In this document: positions 1-7,410 of the stretch, in pieces
How the letters are laid out: the number at the start of each line of letters is the position of its first letter
How positions within the stretch are numbered: position 1 is the first letter of the stretch
NCBI GenBank assembly: GCA_018971065.1
Contig: JAGWVC010000108.1
Coordinates: 1-13,164 of the forward strand
DNA: 13,164 nucleotides
DNA from: Sphingomonadales bacterium
Lineage (GTDB): Bacteria; Pseudomonadota; Alphaproteobacteria; Sphingomonadales; Sphingomonadaceae
Direction: 5' to 3'
Translations under genes and position numbers: made by a program
The notes under the pieces: generated by a model
What the model saw: the letters and a program-made list of their open reading frames with translations, nothing else
Database searches by the model: none
Told to the model about the DNA's origin: nothing

Positions 1-471
1 CACTACTACTTCGGCAGCAAGGAAAAGCTCTGGCGCGAGACCGTCGATCATTCACTGGGCGAGCTGCGCCGCGAGGCCACCGCGATCTGCGCCGCCACCC
101 GCAGCCTTGCCCCGCTGGACCGCCTGCGCGCGCTGCTCCAGGCCTATTGCCACTTCGCCGCGCGCTGGCCCGATCATTTCTTCATGATCATCGCCGAGGC
201 GCGTTCGGATTCGGAGCGGTTCGCGTGGGTCCAGGCGCATTTCACCGGCATGTTGTTCGCGGAAGTCGTCGGCATCCTGCGCGATGCGCGTGAGGCCGGG
301 GCAATTCGTGACATCCGGCTCGACCAGGTGGCGATCACGCTGATCGCCGGCATCCTGCTCAATTTCACCGTCTATCCGGCCGAAAAGCCCCTTGCCGACC
401 TTGCCGCCGATGCCGATGCGTTCTGCGACCAGATGTTCGAGATGCTGCTGCACGGCATCGCCAAGGGCTGA
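1..471 (+). CDS. TetR/AcrR-family transcriptional regulator, C-terminal part (5' truncated)
   Basis: The reading frame is open from the first base of the window to the TGA at 469-471, giving 156 visible residues. The first residues, HYYFGSKEKLW, match the end of the TetR helix-turn-helix (recognition helix followed by Y-x-F-x-s-K-e-x-L). The DNA-binding domain is therefore mostly cut off by the window edge, and what remains is the all-helical ligand-binding and dimerisation domain (about residues 12-156). TetR proteins are usually repressors released by a small ligand; the ligand here cannot be read from sequence. The target is unknown because the upstream neighbour is outside the window. A small palindrome, TTACGTAA (511-518), lies just downstream and might be an operator, but nothing ties it to this protein. 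Family assignment is firm; function is not. Confidence 0.88.
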   Translation, partial: HYYFGSKEKLWRETVDHSLGELRREATAICAATRSLAPLDRLRALLQAYCHFAARWPDHFFMIIAEARSDSERFAWVQAHFTGMLFAEVVGILRDAREAGAIRDIRLDQVAITLIAGILLNFTVYPAEKPLADLAADADAFCDQMFEMLLHGIAKG

Positions 472-504
472 GCATCCGCCCGCAAGCCCGGATGACAGGC
501 CGCA

Positions 505-560
505 CACAAGTTACGTAAAAACAACATAAATTCATTTGCAACTCATTTGCATGAACGGTT
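505..560. promoter_or_regulatory. AT-rich intergenic patch with palindrome and direct repeats
   Basis: In a very GC-rich window this stretch is AT-rich. It contains the perfect 8-bp palindrome TTACGTAA (511-518) and two copies of TCATTTGCA (532-540 and 543-551) whose starts are 11 bp apart. The second copy also forms an inverted pair, TGCAA (537-541) and TTGCA (547-551). It lies between the TetR-type gene and the small gene ahead of the chemotaxis receptor, so a promoter or operator for the downstream pair is plausible. No convincing -35/-10 pair was picked out. Confidence 0.35.
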
Positions 561-672
561 CTATCGGGTTGCGCAATCGATAGCACTGAAAGGGCCAGCC
601 TTGCGCACGTCACCGATCGACACGACCGTCGCAGCGGAGGACTGCCACGCAGGCGCGCTGGCTGCAGGGCAC

Positions 673-945
673 ATGCTGCTCGTCGTGGCGGTCCTGCTGC
701 TCTGCACGCTTGCGCCAAGGCCACGTCAACCCGCGCTGCTGCTCCCGCTTCCGGGCCTGGCCACCGCTGACGTCGCCGCTTTTGCGCGACATCACGACCT
801 GCGTTTGATCGGGCGGGGCCGCGTGCCGGGCAGTCTCGTCGTCGCCGATGCCGGACCGGAGCGGATGACCGACGCCATCTGCGCCGGCCTCTTGCTGATC
901 CACGCGCCGGGAACGCTGTGCGGCCCGGCACAAACCTCCCACTGA
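673..945 (+). CDS. Small hydrophobic protein of unknown function
   Basis: From the ATG at 673 this encodes 90 residues. It begins with a hydrophobic segment (MLLVVAVLLLCTLA, residues 1-14) that could be a signal anchor, followed by a basic stretch (PRPRQ) and a short soluble part with LIGRGRVPGSLVV and a C-terminal LCGP. Codon third positions are GC-rich like the neighbouring genes, which supports real coding. The frame stays open further upstream, with TTG codons at 601 and 547; none of the candidate starts has a strong Shine-Dalgarno sequence. ATG 673 was chosen because it puts the hydrophobic segment at the N terminus. The stop is 18 nt before the chemotaxis receptor start, so the two are probably cotranscribed. 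I do not recognise the family. Confidence 0.5.
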   Translation: MLLVVAVLLLCTLAPRPRQPALLLPLPGLATADVAAFARHHDLRLIGRGRVPGSLVVADAGPERMTDAICAGLLLIHAPGTLCGPAQTSH

Positions 946-963
946 AGCAGGCAGGACCGAACA

Positions 964-2523
964 ATGGAAGAAATCGCGCTATTGCGGGTACAGGGCATGA
1001 GGGTTCTGGCCGCGGCGGGCTGGCTGGCGGTCGCGGTGATGATGGCCGACAGTCTGGTCGCCGGCCGCCCGCTGATGCCGGCCCTGCTTACCGCGGGCGT
1101 GGCCGTGGCGCCGACCGTGCTGGCGGCGACGCGGCAGACGCACGCCGGGGCCAGGATCGTGTTCGGCGCCACCACACCGTTGTTTCCGGCCCTGCTGCTT
1201 TATCAATGGTCGGGCAGCGACTGGCAGGTCGATCTGCACATGATGTTCTTCGTGGCCCTGGCCATGCTGGCGGTGCTGGCCGACTGGCGCGCGGTGCTGG
1301 CCGGAACCGTCGTCACCGCCGTCCACCACGGGCTGCTCAATTTCGTGGCCCCGTCGCTGGTGTTCAACGGCGGCGCCGACTTCGGCCGGGTGGTGCTTCA
1401 CGCCCTGGTGGTCGTCGCCGAGACGGTGGTGCTGGTATGGCTGACCCTGGCGATCGAGGCGGGTGCCGTCAGGCAGGCGGCCGCCGCGGCCGAAAACGAA
1501 CAGCTCCAGCGCGAAGCGGCAATGGAACGCGAAAACAGGGCAGAGCGCGAGCAGCGCGACGTCGTCGAACAATTGCGCAGCGGGTTGACCGCACTGTCCG
1601 AGGGAGACTTGTCCTGCCGCATCGCCGCGCCGTTCCCGACCGCGTTCGAAGACCTCAAGGTCCACTTCAACGCCACGATCGATACGCTCGGCAGTCTGGT
1701 CGAGGGGGTCTCGCTGGCCTCGCTGCAGATTCAGTCGGGCACCGGCGAACTGCGCAGCGCGGCCGATGATCTGGCCAGGCGTACCGAAGGCCAGGCTGCC
1801 AATGTCGAGGTTGCCGTGGCAGCCATTTCGCGACTGTCCCGCGACGCACTGGACGCCGCCCGACAGGCCGCCGCCGTCAACGGCATGGTGGACCAGGAGA
1901 GGCAGAGCGCGGAAACCGGCGAACTGGTGGCATCCACCGCCATCGAGACGATGCGCCGGGTCGAACATTCGGCGCAGGAAATTCGCCAGATCATCGGCGT
2001 GATCGACGGCATCGCGTTCCAGACCAGCCTGCTGGCGCTTAACGCCGGCGTCGAGGCCGCGCGCGCCGGCGAAAGCGGCAAGGGATTTGCGGTCGTCGCC
2101 ACCGAGGTGCGCGCGCTGGCCCAGCGGTCGGCGGAAGCGGCCTCGGGGATCAAGGCGCTGATCGAGACATCCACCGCCGAAGTCGTCGATGGCGTCGGCC
2201 AGGTCGCCCGCACCGGCGATGCCCTGCGCGGCATCGTCGACCGGATCGGCGCGATCAGTTGCGGCATCGACGGCCTGGCCCACGCGGCCGAAAGCAACGC
2301 CGGCGAACTCGGCAGCGTCCGCGACGTGTTCGCCATGATCGACGGCAACGCCCAGAAAAACGCCGGCATGGTCGAGGAAAGCAACGCCGCGCTGCGCAAC
2401 CTGGCTGCCGAAGCGAACGAACTGGCCGCAGCCGTCAGCCGCTTCCGGTGCAGCGACCAGCAGGCGGCCGACGGATGGGACGATGCATGGCACGATGCCG
2501 GGTGCGACCGGCGCGCGGCGTGA
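964..2523 (+). CDS. Methyl-accepting chemotaxis protein with polytopic membrane sensor
   Basis: This 519-residue receptor should relay a stimulus to a CheA/CheW complex. The N-terminal part (about 12-162) is a membrane domain of roughly six hydrophobic segments instead of the usual periplasmic sensor. It contains Asp90/His92 at the start of one helix and His121-His122 in [10 protein letters not shown], which could bind a cofactor or ligand in the membrane. A charged coiled-coil (about 168-204) and a HAMP-like segment (about 203-250, with [10 protein letters not shown]) follow. The signalling domain has the conserved hairpin tip at 346-385 ([14 protein letters not shown], then [20 protein letters not shown]). 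There is no C-terminal xWxxF pentapeptide for CheR/CheB docking. AGGA lies 9 nt before the ATG, which fixes the start. No che or flagellar genes are visible nearby, so it is an orphan receptor. Confidence 0.93.
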   Translation: MEEIALLRVQGMRVLAAAGWLAVAVMMADSLVAGRPLMPALLTAGVAVAPTVLAATRQTHAGARIVFGATTPLFPALLLYQWSGSDWQVDLHMMFFVALAMLAVLADWRAVLAGTVVTAVHHGLLNFVAPSLVFNGGADFGRVVLHALVVVAETVVLVWLTLAIEAGAVRQAAAAAENEQLQREAAMERENRAEREQRDVVEQLRSGLTALSEGDLSCRIAAPFPTAFEDLKVHFNATIDTLGSLVEGVSLASLQIQSGTGELRSAADDLARRTEGQAANVEVAVAAISRLSRDALDAARQAAAVNGMVDQERQSAETGELVASTAIETMRRVEHSAQEIRQIIGVIDGIAFQTSLLALNAGVEAARAGESGKGFAVVATEVRALAQRSAEAASGIKALIETSTAEVVDGVGQVARTGDALRGIVDRIGAISCGIDGLAHAAESNAGELGSVRDVFAMIDGNAQKNAGMVEESNAALRNLAAEANELAAAVSRFRCSDQQAADGWDDAWHDAGCDRRAA

Positions 2524-2541
2524 TCCCCCGCCCGCAGGCGA

Positions 2542-2817
2542 TCAGCGGTTCAGGCGCTCGCGCATCGCCTTTGCCGCGGTGAATGCCAGCTTGTTCGTGG
2601 CCGGAATCTCGATCCGTGCGCCATTTGCCGGATTGCGGCCGACGCGCGGCGCCATTGCGGTGACCTTGAACTTGCCGAACCCGTTCAGGCTGATTTCCTC
2701 GCCCTGCGCGGCCGCATCGGCAATCGCCGCAAGGATCACGTCCAGACCGGCTCGCGTGTCGGCCCGGGGGGTGCCGGTTGCCGTGGCGATGACATCCACC
2801 AGATCACTGGAATTCAT
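2542..2817 (-). CDS. HU-family DNA-binding protein
   Basis: The protein has 91 residues, the normal size for HU/IHF proteins, which dimerise and bend DNA in the nucleoid. The family signature is present: GFGKFKV (47-53), then GRNPANGARIEIPA (60-73), which covers the DNA-contacting beta-arm with its intercalating Pro63, then the C-terminal helix TAAKAMRERL. The frame stays open about 80 codons further upstream, but that extension is low-complexity Pro/Arg/Ala sequence. ATG 2817 is preceded by GAAAGG (about 6 nt spacing) and gives the canonical N terminus MNSSDLVDVI. It is a single gene convergent to the chemotaxis receptor, with only 18 bp between the two stops. HU and IHF cannot be told apart with certainty; the sequence looks more like HU-beta. 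Confidence 0.93.
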   Translation of the reverse strand: MNSSDLVDVIATATGTPRADTRAGLDVILAAIADAAAQGEEISLNGFGKFKVTAMAPRVGRNPANGARIEIPATNKLAFTAAKAMRERLNR

Positions 2818-3089
2818 TTCGGGCCTTTCATCGATCGTGGCTGCACGGGGACACAGGGCCGCCGCCCGGAAAGGCGCTGGCGCGCGAGCGCCAGCGCCTC
2901 CTGGGTGCGACCCGTACCGGTAGTTCCTGGGAAGAGCCGATTCGGTTCCATGCTGCGTCCGAACCCGAACCGGCCTGATGAGAGAACGACATTCCTGCAC
3001 AAGGTTCGCATTTTCACGACATGGGCAAATACCGAACTGCCGTGATTGCCTTGCTGCCGGCACAAGTAGGGCAAACCGGCACCGTTTGC
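2818..3089. other. Long intergenic leader, no supported gene
   Basis: The gap of about 360 bp between the divergent HU and response-regulator genes contains no protein gene I would support. It must hold the promoters for both directions. Visible structure is limited to the strong hairpin at 2873-2898, a GCAAAC/GTTTGC inverted repeat (3071-3076 and 3084-3089), and the tandem box that starts at 3090. No clear -35/-10 pair was recognised. Confidence 0.5.
2873..2898. repeat. Perfect 11-bp stem hairpin with 4-nt loop
   Basis: The arms are GGCGCTGGCGC (2873-2883) and GCGCCAGCGCC (2888-2898), perfectly complementary around a 4-nt loop. As + strand RNA the loop is GCGA, a GNRA-type tetraloop, so the fold would be extremely stable. 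It lies in the leader of the HU gene (- strand), 56 nt or more upstream of its ATG. No T-tract follows on either strand, so a classic intrinsic terminator is not supported. It could be a 5' leader structure, part of a small RNA, or a structured intergenic repeat. Confidence 0.7.
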
Positions 3090-3106
3090 ATGTAAATCGA
3101 TGTAAA
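3090..3106 (+). promoter_or_regulatory. Tandem ATGTAAA box upstream of the response-regulator operon
   Basis: ATGTAAA occurs at 3090-3096 and again at 3100-3106, a direct repeat with exactly 10 bp between starts. Tandem direct repeats spaced by one helical turn are how OmpR/PhoB-type winged-helix regulators usually bind. The box ends 73 nt before the response-regulator start. It directly abuts an inverted GCAAAC/GTTTGC pair (3071-3089). The same 17-nt arrangement recurs on the - strand at 8037-8053, upstream of the lipoprotein gene. Autoregulation is inferred, not shown. The AT-rich repeat TAAAAT (3102-3107) could alternatively be a -10 element. Confidence 0.6.
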
Positions 3107-3179
3107 ATCCGCCGGCAGACATGGCCTTTTTCACTACGGTCGCGCTAAGCGAAAGTCTGCACAGGTGGGAAATCGTCTC

Positions 3180-3863
3180 ATGCGGATCGGTGTCGTCGAC
3201 GACGACGAGGCAACAATCGCGTTCATATCGCAGGTACTCGCCAGCGGCGGGCACGCCAGCGTGCCGTTCCGGCGCAGCACCGACGTGATCCCGGCGCTGC
3301 GCAGCGATACCTTCGACCTGCTCATCCTCGACTGGAACATGCCCGATCTCAGCGGTCTCGATATCCTGGCCTGGGCACGCAACAACATCGCCGCCAGCCC
3401 GCCGGTCATCATGCTGACCAGCCGGTCCGACAAGGAGGACATCGCCGCCGCCCTGAATGCCGGCGCCGATGATTTCATCGTCAAACCCGAATCGGCGCTG
3501 GTCATCAGCGCCCGCGTCGATGCGGTGCTCCGCCGCACGCGCACCCCGCCGTCTACCCAGCCGCGCGAACAGTTCGGCGGCTACTGCTTCGACCGGCAGG
3601 ATGAACGGGTATCGTTCCAGGGCGAGGACGTGATGCTGACCGCGAAGGAATTCGCACTGGCGCACCTGTTCTTCTGCAATCTGCACAAGCCGCTGTCGCG
3701 GCCTTACATCATGGAAAAAGTATGGAAATCAGTGGCGGACGTATCGACCCGCACGCTCGACATGCATGTCTCGCGCATCCGCTCGAAACTGCGGCTCTGC
3801 CCGGACAACGGCTATCGCCTCGAAACCGTGTTCGGCTTCGGGTACAGGCTCGAACCATGCTGA
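3180..3863 (+). CDS. OmpR/PhoB-family response regulator
   Basis: This 227-residue cytoplasmic two-component output protein has a receiver domain (about 1-118) with the full catalytic set: acidic pocket Asp7-Asp8-Asp9, phosphorylation site Asp51 in LLILDWNMP, Thr80 in VIMLTSR and Lys102 in FIVKP. A winged-helix DNA-binding domain follows (about 130-225), with recognition helix STRTLDMHVSRIRSKL and the terminal FGFGYRLE hairpin. An in-frame GTG at 3165 would add five residues. ATG 3180 is preferred because AGGTGGGA (3163-3170) is then a Shine-Dalgarno at about 9 nt and would otherwise be inside the gene. The stop overlaps the next gene's start (ATGCTGA). It is almost certainly the partner of the kinase two genes downstream. 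The tandem box at 3090-3106 suggests it controls its own operon. Confidence 0.95.
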   Translation: MRIGVVDDDEATIAFISQVLASGGHASVPFRRSTDVIPALRSDTFDLLILDWNMPDLSGLDILAWARNNIAASPPVIMLTSRSDKEDIAAALNAGADDFIVKPESALVISARVDAVLRRTRTPPSTQPREQFGGYCFDRQDERVSFQGEDVMLTAKEFALAHLFFCNLHKPLSRPYIMEKVWKSVADVSTRTLDMHVSRIRSKLRLCPDNGYRLETVFGFGYRLEPC

Positions 3864-5194
3864 CAATCGATTCCGTTGCCCGTGGGCTGCTGCCCGCCAT
3901 CGCACTCATCGCCGCCGCCCCGGCGCTGGCCGGCACTCCGGCCGATCGGGCGGGCAGCCAGCCCGCCGCCGATTCGGTGACATACGAAATCCGGCCCGGC
4001 GAGAACCTCTACTCGCTGGCCCGGCGCTATCTCGATCGCATCGATTCGTACCGCGTGGTCCAGCACCTCAACCACATCGCCAACCCCCATGTCGTGCCGA
4101 TCGGCACGCGGCTGCAAATCCCGGTGGCCCTGCTCCGCGCCGAACCGCAGACCGCGCGCGTCGTCGCGCTGCGTGGCGGCGTCCGCATCCAGGACAGTGC
4201 CCGCCCGGTCGATGCCCGCGTCGGCACCGAACTGCCCCAGGGCACCTCGGTCGAAACCGCCGATGACGGCTTCATCACCCTGGCGCTGCCCAACGGCTCG
4301 CGCACCAGCCTGCCCACCCGGAGCCGCCTCGCCATCGTCCACTTGCGCCGCTTCGTGCTGACCCAGAGCATCGACTACGATTTCACTGTCGAGAACGGCA
4401 AGGCCGATACGAAGGCCGCACCGCTGGGCAACGGCAACGGCCTGTTCCGCATCCGCACCCCGCGCGCGGTGGCGGCGGTGCGTGGCACCCAGTTCCGCGT
4501 CGGCGTCGCCGGCACCGCATCGCTGGCCGAAGTGCTGGAGGGCACCGTGGCCGCCGGCGCGCCGGGCGGCGTGCCCGAACCCGTCGGCAAGGGCTTCGGC
4601 GCGGTGATCGATGGCGGCCGCGTCACGCGGGAGGCACTGCTGCCCGCACCGGCGCTGCTGGCCCCCGGCAAGGTTCAGGTCGATCCGCTGGTGCGCCTCG
4701 CCTACGATCCGGTGCCGGGCGCCGCCGGCTACCACCTGCTGGTCGCGGCCGATGCCGGTTTCACCGACGTCATCGCCGAAACCCGGTCCGCCGGCCCCGG
4801 CTTCGAGCTCGCCGGCATTGCCAACGGCGGCTACTTCCTGCGCGCCAGCGCCATCGCCGGGTCAGGCCTCGAAGGCATGGTCCAGACTTACGCGATGCGC
4901 CGCGCGCTGACCGGCCTCAACGCATCGGCCACCGCCGAAGCCGACCGGTTGACGTTCAAATGGGGCGGGGAAGGCGTAGGCCGCCGCCTCTATCGCTTCC
5001 AGTTGGTCCGCAATGATCCGGGCAGCACCCCGGCCGTCGATGAACCGGGGCTGCAAGCCGAAGGCATCGTGCTGCGCGCGCTGGAACCCGGCACTTATTT
5101 CTGGCGAGTCGGCGTCCGCCAGGCCGCGCCCGACGATGTGACCGAAAACTGGCTGCCGTTCGAAAAGATCATCATCGCCGCGCCGGAGCGCTGA
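3857..5194 (+). CDS. Exported LysM and FecR domain protein
   Basis: The start ATG overlaps the regulator's stop by 7 bp, giving 445 residues. Residues 1-25 are a signal peptide (hydrophobic core, APALAG cleavage region). A LysM domain spans about 41-90 (VTYEIRPGENLYSLARRYL to IGTRLQIP); LysM modules bind peptidoglycan or other GlcNAc polymers. A FecR domain follows (about 98-235): GGVRIQDSARPV, then GFITLALPNGSRTSLP, then FRIRTPRAVAAVRGTQFRV. The C-terminal 200 residues look like repeated beta-sandwich modules (VRLAYDPVPGAAGYHLLVAADAGF and a second unit at about 364-420 ending in PGTYFWRVGV), similar to fibronectin-type repeats. This is not the membrane anti-sigma FecR: no N-terminal cytoplasmic domain is present. 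Being between a regulator and a CHASE2 kinase, it is probably the periplasmic or cell-wall input for that kinase; that role is inferred. Confidence 0.88.
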   Translation: MLTIDSVARGLLPAIALIAAAPALAGTPADRAGSQPAADSVTYEIRPGENLYSLARRYLDRIDSYRVVQHLNHIANPHVVPIGTRLQIPVALLRAEPQTARVVALRGGVRIQDSARPVDARVGTELPQGTSVETADDGFITLALPNGSRTSLPTRSRLAIVHLRRFVLTQSIDYDFTVENGKADTKAAPLGNGNGLFRIRTPRAVAAVRGTQFRVGVAGTASLAEVLEGTVAAGAPGGVPEPVGKGFGAVIDGGRVTREALLPAPALLAPGKVQVDPLVRLAYDPVPGAAGYHLLVAADAGFTDVIAETRSAGPGFELAGIANGGYFLRASAIAGSGLEGMVQTYAMRRALTGLNASATAEADRLTFKWGGEGVGRRLYRFQLVRNDPGSTPAVDEPGLQAEGIVLRALEPGTYFWRVGVRQAAPDDVTENWLPFEKIIIAAPER

Positions 5195-5197
5195 CGC

Positions 5198-7408
5198 TTG
5201 CTGCGTCGCCGCCTTGTCGCGGAATGGGCGCTGGTGGCGGCGCTGTCGTGCCTGTTTGTCGTCGCGGCCTCGCGGCAGGCGTGGTTCGGCGCGGTCGATA
5301 ACCGCATCTACGACCTGGTTTCCGGCCTTGCCGCCCCGTCGGTGGACAACCGCATCCTGCTGGTCGAGATCGACGATCCCAGCCTGCGCCGCCTTGGTCG
5401 CTGGCCCTGGCCGCGCAGCATCCATGCCCGCGCGCTGGAAAACCTGGCGCGGCACCACCCCGCCGCCATCGCCTATGACGTGCTGTTCCTGGAACACTCG
5501 GCCGACGACGACCGGTTGCGACAGGCGCTGGCGCGGGCCGGGCCGACTTACCTGCCGGCGGTGATCGAGCCCGGCACGGACGGCGCCGACCATCTCGTCG
5601 GCCCGGTGGCATCGCTGGCTGCGGGCGCCGGCAACGTCGGCATCGCGCAACTCCTTGCCGATGACGACGGCATCGTCCGGCGGGCCGAACGCGGCCTGAC
5701 CATCGACGGCACCCCCATTCCCCAATTGCCGACATTGCTGGCACGACGGGCCATTCGCGACAATACCGGACAGGACAGCTCCGAACACAACCGGGCCGGG
5801 CGGGACGACCGCTTCCTGATCGCCTTTGCCGGGAAGGACGCGTTCCGGCGCATTCCCTTCGCCAGCATCGCCAATGGCGAGGTGCCCCCGGCGCTGCTGG
5901 CCGGCAAGCTGGTGCTGGTGGGCGCCACCGCCGCCGGCATGGGCGACAATCACGCGGTTCCGGCCTCGGCCGGATCGCTGCTGTCGGGGATCGAGGTCCA
6001 GGCCAACATCCTGAACACCCTGCTGACCGGCACGGCAATCCAAACACCGGCACGGCCCGCGATGGCCGCCGTCGCCGCATTTCCGCTGATCGTCCTGCTG
6101 ATCGCGTTCCTGCACCTGTCCCCCAGCCGCAATCTGGTGCTGGCGGTGACGCTGGCGGCGGGCAGCCTGGCGCTCTCCGCAGGGCTGTTGTGGGGCGCGC
6201 GGCTATGGCTGCCCCCCGCCGCCACCGTGGCGGGCCTGCTGCTGGTCCACGCGCTGTGGGGCTGGCGACGGCTGGCGGCGATCAGCCGCTTCCTGACCGC
6301 GCAGGCCGATGCCCTGCTGCACGAACCGGGAATGCCGGTGTCGGGCACGCTATCGGGCACTTTCGATGGCGGCGGCGACAGCGTCGGCGGCGGGGCGGTT
6401 CGCCTTGAAGCGGTGATCGACCAGGTGCGGCACTTGCGCCAGTTCGTCGCGGGCGTGATCGAGCGGTTTCCCGATGCCGTGTTCGTTGTGGACGGCAGCG
6501 ATCACGTCGTCCTGTGCAATCGCGCCGCGATCGACCTTGTCGGCAACGATGCCGCCGGTCGTCCAATCGCCGAAATCATTGCCGGAATCGGCGACGGCGC
6601 CGCCACCGTCGGAACCCCGATCCGCCTCGGCTCCGGGCGCTCGGTGCTGATGGCGGAAGCGGCAATCGACGACGGCCACCGCATCCTGTCGTTCGCCGAC
6701 ATCACCGAACTCCAGCGCGCTGCGGACGAGCGCGACGATCTGCTGCAATTCCTGTCGCATGACCTGCGTTCGCCCAACGCCGCGATCGTCTGGCTGCTCG
6801 AATCGCACGAAATCGAAAACCCGGGCGATCAGCCGCACCTGCCGCACGACCTGCGCAACCGCATCCGCGGCTATGCCCGGCACGGCCTGCGGCTGGCCGA
6901 CAATTTCGTGCAACTGGTCCGCGCGCAACGTCGCCCCCTCGCCCGCGAGGCGATCGACCTCAGCGATGTCGCGCGCGAGGCGGCCGACATGGTCACCGCT
7001 CATGCCCGCGCGCACGGCAGCCGCCTGCGCAACAGCAGCGATCCCGGCGAGCTATGGGTGCTGGGCGACCAGGGCATGCTGGTGCGCGCCGCGATCAACC
7101 TGCTGGAAAACGCGATCAAGTTCGCACCCGCCACCGCGACGATCGAATTCGCCGTCACCCAGCAGGACGACCGCGTGATCCTCTCGGTCAGAGGCCCCGG
7201 CCCGCCCATGCCCGCCGGCCGGCAGGCGGACCCGTTCGCGCTTTATGCCGAAGGCCGCCCCGCCGACGGCAAGGGCAGCATCGGCCTGGGCCTGGCCTTC
7301 GTGCGCACCACCGCGCAGCGCCACCACGGCGATGTCACGTACCTCTATCACGAAGGCTACGGCGCCGAATTCCGCATCAGCCTGCCGGTCGCGCAACTCG
7401 ACGATTGA
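5198..7408 (+). CDS. CHASE2-PAS sensor histidine kinase
   Basis: This 736-residue membrane kinase has an N-terminal TM (about 8-24), an extracytoplasmic CHASE2 sensor (about 32-278, with VDNRILLVEIDDPSLRRLGRWPWPR and LVLVGATAAGMGD), three closely spaced TMs (about 287-305, 312-332 and 337-355), a PAS-like region (about 415-505), a HisKA domain with phospho-acceptor His521 in FLSHDLRSP, and an ATPase domain with N-box AINLLENAIKFAP (Asn638) and G2 box GSIGLGLAFV (694-702). The G1 box is unusual: the ATP-lid D-x-G-x-G reads V-R-G-P-G (664-668), so the adenine-contacting Asp is missing. The start is TTG at 5198, supported by GGAG (5185-5188), only 3 nt after the preceding stop; no earlier start is possible without overlapping that gene. 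It should phosphorylate the regulator encoded at 3180-3863. Confidence 0.93.
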   Translation: MLRRRLVAEWALVAALSCLFVVAASRQAWFGAVDNRIYDLVSGLAAPSVDNRILLVEIDDPSLRRLGRWPWPRSIHARALENLARHHPAAIAYDVLFLEHSADDDRLRQALARAGPTYLPAVIEPGTDGADHLVGPVASLAAGAGNVGIAQLLADDDGIVRRAERGLTIDGTPIPQLPTLLARRAIRDNTGQDSSEHNRAGRDDRFLIAFAGKDAFRRIPFASIANGEVPPALLAGKLVLVGATAAGMGDNHAVPASAGSLLSGIEVQANILNTLLTGTAIQTPARPAMAAVAAFPLIVLLIAFLHLSPSRNLVLAVTLAAGSLALSAGLLWGARLWLPPAATVAGLLLVHALWGWRRLAAISRFLTAQADALLHEPGMPVSGTLSGTFDGGGDSVGGGAVRLEAVIDQVRHLRQFVAGVIERFPDAVFVVDGSDHVVLCNRAAIDLVGNDAAGRPIAEIIAGIGDGAATVGTPIRLGSGRSVLMAEAAIDDGHRILSFADITELQRAADERDDLLQFLSHDLRSPNAAIVWLLESHEIENPGDQPHLPHDLRNRIRGYARHGLRLADNFVQLVRAQRRPLAREAIDLSDVAREAADMVTAHARAHGSRLRNSSDPGELWVLGDQGMLVRAAINLLENAIKFAPATATIEFAVTQQDDRVILSVRGPGPPMPAGRQADPFALYAEGRPADGKGSIGLGLAFVRTTAQRHHGDVTYLYHEGYGAEFRISLPVAQLDD

Positions 7409-7410
7409 AC

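Noticed and set aside
979..2493. A 504-codon - strand open frame antisense to the chemotaxis receptor
   Set aside because: No recognisable domain, and it mirrors the codon bias of the receptor gene.
2818..3063. N-terminal extension of the HU protein by about 80 residues
   Set aside because: The extension has no family match, while ATG 2817 has a good Shine-Dalgarno and gives the normal HU length.
3722..3856. Earlier in-frame start for the LysM-FecR protein
   Set aside because: It would overlap the regulator by over 130 bp and bury the signal peptide. ATG 3857 gives a clean signal peptide and a 7-bp coupling overlap.
3857..5194. FecR anti-sigma factor of an iron-uptake system
   Set aside because: The FecR domain follows a signal peptide and a LysM domain, there is no FecI-type sigma gene, and the neighbours are two-component genes.
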